Source: a virus. From it: 64,000 bases of DNA. The notes beneath the pieces are model-generated. The model was not told the origin of the DNA, ran no database searches, and worked only from the letters and a program-made list of their open reading frames with translations. The stretch lies in IMG/VR virus record IMGVR_UViG_3300025030_000038, positions 421,041-485,040 of that record; one strand, given 5' to 3'. The first letter of the stretch is position 1, and each line of letters begins with the position of its first letter. The position numbers and the translations under genes are program-made. Shown here piece after piece: positions 61,801 to 64,000 of this stretch.

Positions 61801-63749
61801 AAAGCCAGGGACTCAGTTCCATCGAGAGTATAGGAGTCTCGGATGCGGGAATAGAGACGGGCTGTGTCAGGGTAGATACTGGGTAGCAACTCGGCTTGTA
61901 CAAAATATAGGGTCTGCCCAATCAGGCTTTGTGACAAGGAGGAGCCTAGCAGGACTTTGGAACCTGAAATAGAGGACCTTTGATCCAAGGCCACATACAC
62001 TGTGTCAAGGGGGACCGAATATGCTTTGGTGGGCAGAATCTCTTCGGGGGGGAGCCCAGTATCATACAGTGCACCCAGTTGCTCCAACTCATCTTCAAAG
62101 TTTACCGTGAGAACCTTGGCGATGATGCCATTATCGGAGAACAGGTAGACATCTCCGAAACCAGATGACAATCGACGCACCACCCCGGAATCTCCGGGCC
62201 GTGGGCCAATGGCAGCTGTTAGATCTGGCGGGTTGCCTGTGCCATCAGGCACATTGAGAATTCCGGAGAGACCTGTGCCTAACCCCTTGGCATCTGGAAT
62301 GAAGACCTCTGTGGTTGTGTCAAATGAGGCAACAGAGATCCCATCAATGTTCACCAACTGAACGGGGGCCTTAATGGGCTGGGGGTACAGATTGCCAGCT
62401 ATTCCGTCATACCGTACTTGAACGTTGAGGTACAGGGGATCAAAGGATGGATTAGGGACTGCCCGTGTGCCAGGGTCAGCCTTGTCAATGTCCGCAGTAG
62501 CAAACTTGAGTTTGCCTGTGGATAGGGCTATCCCCACGGAACCTGAGGGCACTGAGAGAGCTGTCAGGGCCGCTTCTGTGGCCGCTAGAAGTACCGTTAG
62601 GGGGGCCCGGTTGCCAAGTCGGATGATTGGGCGTTCAGTAGGTCCTGGCACTGGAGCAATGAAATGCGTGGCGTCAGTAAGGAGTCCCACTGTCCCTGTT
62701 GAGGACTCCGTGAAGTTCTGTGGGGAGTACCAGACTTCCTCACCCTCATGGGCTTGAACAAAGGTGGGGTTCCAGGCAAGGGTGCCCGAGTTGGCTCCAA
62801 CGACGCCTGCCAGGGGTGGGGTCGTGGAGGCAAAATCGTAGGAGGAGTTTGCCAGATCATCTGTGACCACCAGTAGGCCGGAGAAGGGGGGCCCTACGGT
62901 CCGAAACACAACTGGATAGCTGGACTCGTTAGGCAGTGCACCCAATCGAACACTGGAATATTGGCTGGTAGTGGTTGACCCTGGAAGGTACTGCCCCACG
63001 GGTGTTGTGGGAACCGGGGTCAGAGCATACTTGGCAGATGCAGAGGAGGACAGCAACCCGAGAGAAGTTGGTGTCTTCCCCCGGAACAACTCCCATTTGC
63101 GGTGGCCAGCATTCCAGCCAAATCTGGTTCCAGTGGAATCGTTGCGGGTCCAGGAAAATAGAGCTGTGGACAGCGTGTAGTGGGTGGCCGTGAATTGGTC
63201 ACCCCGGGAGGCACTGACTGCCACAGGGTCAGGACCCGCAACATTGACGGCTGCTCTGACGGCACCTGTATCTAGAAGGGTGAGGACTCCTGAGAGGGGG
63301 TCAAAGGTGTAATCCGCCCCTCCAAGGGTGAATGTGGCGGGGGTGCCAAGACCGGGACGGGTGTAGGTAAGGGACTGTATTGCCGCAAGGGTACGACCCC
63401 CATTATCCGTAACAAGCACCTGATTGGTACCGTCCGTGCGGATACCTGTGGTGGGGACTGATGTGTCGATTACGGTAAGACTCCCCGCGGGGATTGTGGC
63501 TGTACCATCTGTGTGATCTGTTCCCGGAGCTACAGCCAGGGGACCTGAGGTCTCAGCCCAAAGCAGGTATTCAGTGGTCTCACCGCTGTCCAAGAGAGTG
63601 GCTCGATACCTGTCCCCCTGAAGTTCCGTGGTAGTCCCAGCAATAGAGTAGACGCCACGGGAGACACCGGAATCCGCGGCATCCGTGGTAGAGGCATTGC
63701 TGGGGCTGGTTCGTGCACCAGGGAGGACCTGTCCTAGAAAATCATTCAT
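52821..63749 (-). CDS. 3642-aa giant virion protein
   Basis: A single uninterrupted 3642-aa frame filling 10.9 kb. The composition is rich in Thr, Ser, Gly, Pro, Val and low in Cys and Lys, with strand after strand separated by short turns; short repeated phrases such as TFVQGTDL, LVEGRDFNIDTNSG and LTLLDTGAV suggest many copies of a small beta domain, though I could not align them fully. The last 200 residues become helical (RETVELILSMRERMLSWMEE), likely a docking end. No signal peptide, membrane segment or enzyme motif. It is probably a long fibre or baseplate/neck component. ATG 63749 starts MNDFLGQVLPGART. Confidence 0.75.
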   Translation of the reverse strand: MNDFLGQVLPGARTSPSNASTTDAADSGVSRGVYSIAGTTTELQGDRYRATLLDSGETTEYLLWAETSGPLAVAPGTDHTDGTATIPAGSLTVIDTSVPTTGIRTDGTNQVLVTDNGGRTLAAIQSLTYTRPGLGTPATFTLGGADYTFDPLSGVLTLLDTGAVRAAVNVAGPDPVAVSASRGDQFTATHYTLSTALFSWTRNDSTGTRFGWNAGHRKWELFRGKTPTSLGLLSSSASAKYALTPVPTTPVGQYLPGSTTTSQYSSVRLGALPNESSYPVVFRTVGPPFSGLLVVTDDLANSSYDFASTTPPLAGVVGANSGTLAWNPTFVQAHEGEEVWYSPQNFTESSTGTVGLLTDATHFIAPVPGPTERPIIRLGNRAPLTVLLAATEAALTALSVPSGSVGIALSTGKLKFATADIDKADPGTRAVPNPSFDPLYLNVQVRYDGIAGNLYPQPIKAPVQLVNIDGISVASFDTTTEVFIPDAKGLGTGLSGILNVPDGTGNPPDLTAAIGPRPGDSGVVRRLSSGFGDVYLFSDNGIIAKVLTVNFEDELEQLGALYDTGLPPEEILPTKAYSVPLDTVYVALDQRSSISGSKVLLGSSLSQSLIGQTLYFVQAELLPSIYPDTARLYSRIRDSYTLDGTESLAFSIDGTSVTWNASALGAGTYTPTQIATSLGTAVTGAGATGSAGVLSGYVYIQSNTPTTGQVQILFSLSGCRVLGFPPGWDVTNPIAGDHSATDGNWLPDTGLEFGLRRSPQNLDGSQPISDVRSTYRVTDEILANDISSIPYQLLSYPPREDIAGYDVGVFFRLSAQGKPGASPSLRASLAPFEDVLYEFDKSRFGWLSSRSFVGQLESPATSLDLGVQGVVGATFYAAMGGLLKISATGEAATYRELDTDFLVPEGSGSALLIGRIGPEVLKGSRGRFTAGGSVLTDTSVTFTGTAQIGYRVKAISGNDQGSYTVTSVGATTLGVSPPFVNGDGSQNVSWVLYSNVAPGDVDPSVIADIVYEDFSPLPNEPFEVRVLTLLGVAGGALDPLDVPTVNSGQSLTIRFDRTGADIPVTVLTSTPLGTMVNGSLIIPSTGARFTTGSFTVQVGTRTFVQGTDLLPVAAFSPDPGANIEYLTVGVIGELKFGSTVLADFDSAQVTYLQTVLPAASIGTSTAEVDPNTGELGLSSVDLAANVDKNVYVAVLQELENVYINPILGSFTFVRPLKAGQLVEAQYYRAVPDSGALFLDSTGATVQVREFLPLYVRRELATRVSDRLYSFNPTSRTTESTVEAQVYVDTKLVSYGVPSGVVVTWTNNTLSLKQPVDVTSRVMISYAVYEAFGGETSYTVSQAPVWRPPFNIAKNQGTLSFIGNRTSTITLGKQLRVGGFLTYVRAATYVSASDSTTVTIFPAPATNAGTLAPSETPLTFLTDRPVTPLIDPTGATPTAVPSADAGFLPELTVLAGLASIPVFQTVAVGDTTVQFEGDFTRYMLAGFMLEMFGIPFLIVKSELTPDGRYTTVTFGSPSPMEFVWSVALPANRIRVSARPVYPSGASTFLGPGGFLPTEPYEVVLYGEMDGATLLPGRTLVEGRDFNIDTNSGHISFLAPRLTGLASLQSLKFYRTDVTTLSPGIYRGAVQYPRVSATFSYLDPPSEANGRIHGILQGTFTFDSPDSFYARSVPLSQYISETAASLTSNASAQLPGSNPAVGGFQSPAPSAQGLTGIVSQRQDLVSRDRVTRTFLRYFNGLVTSFEQVLETLSGNPIGDRDGKLRLWMGTGDQWVPPGYEDAITGAVNDRNVWFDVWMSYRTGLPTIRLIAADPILDPLTATTDSKGRPTGNALHPQAMSFLMGLQPKGIKNDVDDVVLTGLRGTTTTLAGFVYFQTTSYGTYQGLGEASPFSRLFGERTTAFTTTEPGLGATTTGNNGVYSAGKIMGDLFNGGLTIQSTNGKVIARLANPVRGAITNVLGVEVKDRLARARILAYSPTGFPTVDAGSTGFPSILATVLPLDQLPLLPDGLPDISQLASVPPTSLAKLPDLNTGDPTLHTPPFKAGDQLAFGTPNGSVYQLGYTGTPIPVGTGFQYAGIFVDSILQGCLIILKSKDLAGVDVQITVPTSLVLLSAPTVGAPFTAERGDSLFVVPTTGRPITLSDPPTTAQLDSLVGSLPSYRTGTDINFIPRTGELTDATLPSFSDPNIFGLKELLGQRPPSPLSNLEAQVSFQNGDVLPSNIPALQGESKLDSGDYSLPYYGINNTELDVLGEVLPIGIDLITLDSIDPVVDNPPPIGYPVYAVEAVYPDEILDNAGIVDSTDPDYPSAILTTQDLQPSAAVYPAPGHKGVGTVDRYDLVLIEEATGSALPLGSTGIFSVGDVTHGATSVIEPPRFVSATTVGLRHSLAINNIQAWFDQTHVTGIMISEDTTVPGNIVTTFTLPGVPTTQIVWDNGLGGGALAPPVGGFNDYFRLADKPTTATIKVIDPVTNNFVPGAYATFFLETVNPADVRLCTFSADGSLFAPTAAVFLSGFGAQTLVVTSIAPFFNFAAYPSTTVGAVTTLDYPMEFAIDIDSTHTLTFAIEGDRLTLSGPIDPRTAYPRGSLTTGGDPVQCELSTRDSLTSIYSTLAGTFVTTFSSANHISQVNGNLPFTFLSRSGILPNGIGSMSGGVGQLKVMGFEEYGSVAIDSTGITFSALTSSRQDALNGAILNAVAISDQKDDAGVAYKPARDNRFILPGGAGPLPAPLPASAVIKGDVDRVLPGDTLVVHGFYDDGTYTYPLSSGKAGTHLVRGTIKSTDIVATPFEHRDTYAMVTGDPNGGWLDFEFPTVTGVVSGATLDLVVTEILALTSLKDWAGAPIAQTHTFPSAGKVFIILDEAKLLDPASGVYKEAIYSADYASMVPGTGTFVDLTNYKNGIGVGIGAGQFTAAIANGMKVSGMTIVPVNPHGTGIPENLPGYTSIIAPDPIAIFGFRAIQALGPSAVPLGWAAAATGTLDPTGLELTAVNLYTKDKASSNVFLALDQAVYDEIPGALDAVLNDTDWDTLHTTGAFVPSGSRCLLPTDTWTVDYSGAAAIYVEPSVPHSCNDLSLNRVNVVDSVNSLTLAEVGARRLSTYVAAAPPVNNSWVEYVQLEIKRPRRFHAVNDALALSLGRLRASYEIRRGIVQTLVSSGSICTLTAEPVDNHYPPVAVVGGHATQLGDFTNPDLNLHVGDVVRFLDSNGEVSDTAEILNIPSTITLVLSKKVTFAPGTKFEIYLKVPPVPQEQSNEELLGFATDTVLLSRSANYTAQTGGKVLTRNILADTDGALDYTALDIQVGDVVVIDPVGPLEGPTGPASPTEMGVRPFGDNGVSSRGASYVAGSPSRADDNRGYYWVDAIAAQGITVTATGNLLAGDTATGDILFGTAAAYTVYPTVHASGLTGTTEGQQDLRPTSFAGVGNSYRLDYKSVAPFSYRILRPSPFLSRETVELILSMRERMLSWMEEIRGAANQESTYFVFQRDHHISDLGSTFDLGSGLGVFHTTYLEGLIGRWDITPFVNVSDGLSILDRRFWGLDFRLDTLVPPLGISATPYANFTGTSVDPGWDPGETDRPVLVDRINEALDSRDQLRQTRYSWLTLRTHRTTGTMEGIRRFDQELPSRKAEQERALTVTKSVKLLTR

Positions 63750-63793
63750 GCGTTGTCACTATACGCTGAATGCCTCGATATTGCGGTCCTGGG

Positions 63794-64000
63794 CTAAGGC
63801 GTATTTTTCAATGGCTTCATGGTGGCCAGATCCGCCATTACCTTGTCATATGTCCCAACCTGTTTCAGGAAGGACTCAGCCAATCTCTTAATGTCCCGGC
63901 CCCCAACATCCAGATTCTCAATGATGTCGGCTGTAGGATCCTTGACCCCTTGAATCTGGGATGCCTTGAGCCCTAAGATGTCGGCAATGATTGGATCACT
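63794..64000 (-). CDS. C-terminal end of an unknown gene, cut by the right edge
   Basis: The leftward frame is open from the window edge to a TAG at 63794-63796, giving the last 68 residues of a gene that starts to the right. The residues are charged and helical (DIKRLAESFLKQVGTYDKVM). It lies 44 bases before the 3642-aa gene in the same direction, so it is probably in the same transcript. Function unknown. Confidence 0.65.
   Translation of the reverse strand, partial: SDPIIADILGLKASQIQGVKDPTADIIENLDVGGRDIKRLAESFLKQVGTYDKVMADLATMKPLKNTP

Noticed and set aside
63685-63976. Overlapping plus-strand frames at the right edge
   Set aside because: They lie antisense to the start of the 3642-aa gene and to the partial leftward gene; the leftward reading has better composition and spacing.
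1-64000. CRISPR array
   Set aside because: No series of equal-length repeats with regular spacers was seen; the only clear tandem repeat is the two-unit coding repeat at 1445-1498.
1-64000. tRNA genes
   Set aside because: No cloverleaf with a T-loop GTTCRANNC and matching acceptor stem was noticed in the gaps; a tRNA scan could still find one.

Overview
This window is a gene-dense, mosaic segment of a large tailed double-stranded DNA phage genome, most likely a contractile-tailed (myovirus-type) phage. Coding takes up nearly all of the sequence, neighbouring genes often overlap by ATGA or GTGA, there are no rRNA or tRNA genes, and the largest genes encode baseplate and other virion proteins (gp25-like, baseplate J-like, and products of 1125, 1763, 1076, 1156, 867 and 3642 aa). 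A lipobox protein hints at a Gram-negative host, but the host cannot be named from this sequence. Terminase, capsid, portal and tape-measure genes were not seen, so this is part of a bigger genome.

Layout. (1) 1-12.2 kb, forward: a DNA replication and modification block with two paralogous beta-class DNA methyltransferases, a CHC2 zinc-finger primase-like protein, a family A DNA polymerase carrying two inteins, and small unknown proteins. (2) 12.2-16.1 kb: a short reverse gene, a lipoprotein, an IsrB-like RuvC protein whose 5' region looks like an omega RNA, and a double cold-shock-domain protein. (3) 16.1-19.4 kb: a metallopeptidase-GNAT fusion and a probable companion protein. (4) 19.4-23.3 kb, reverse: two related HNH endonucleases around a nucleotidyltransferase, and a metallophosphoesterase. 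(5) 23.4-36.2 kb, forward: a ribbon-helix-helix protein, a GIY-YIG endonuclease, then the baseplate/tail genes, with a 60-residue protein resembling the C-terminal domain of leucyl-tRNA synthetase among them. (6) 36.2-47.2 kb, forward: PhoH with a PIN domain, two giant virion proteins, a phosphoesterase, a third HNH endonuclease and a proteasome-like Ntn hydrolase. (7) 47.2-64 kb, reverse: a zinc-ribbon protein, a SAM methyltransferase, a CoaB-like/class II aldolase-like fusion, then a structural block dominated by a 3642-aa protein.

Two themes stand out. First, seven homing or RNA-guided elements sit in 64 kb: two LAGLIDADG inteins, three HNH genes, one GIY-YIG gene and one IsrB-like locus. 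Second, four otherwise different proteins of the replication/modification block end in a short tail of the form S-[IV]-L-[DG]-[LM]-F or close to it, which resembles the sliding-clamp-binding tail of T4-type polymerases. The best candidates for new biology are the phage IsrB/omega RNA locus, the clamp-type tails, the phage Ntn hydrolase with a complete T1/D17/K33 triad, the CoaB-aldolase fusion, and the stand-alone LeuRS C-terminal-domain-like protein. All family assignments come from motifs read by eye; no database search was run.
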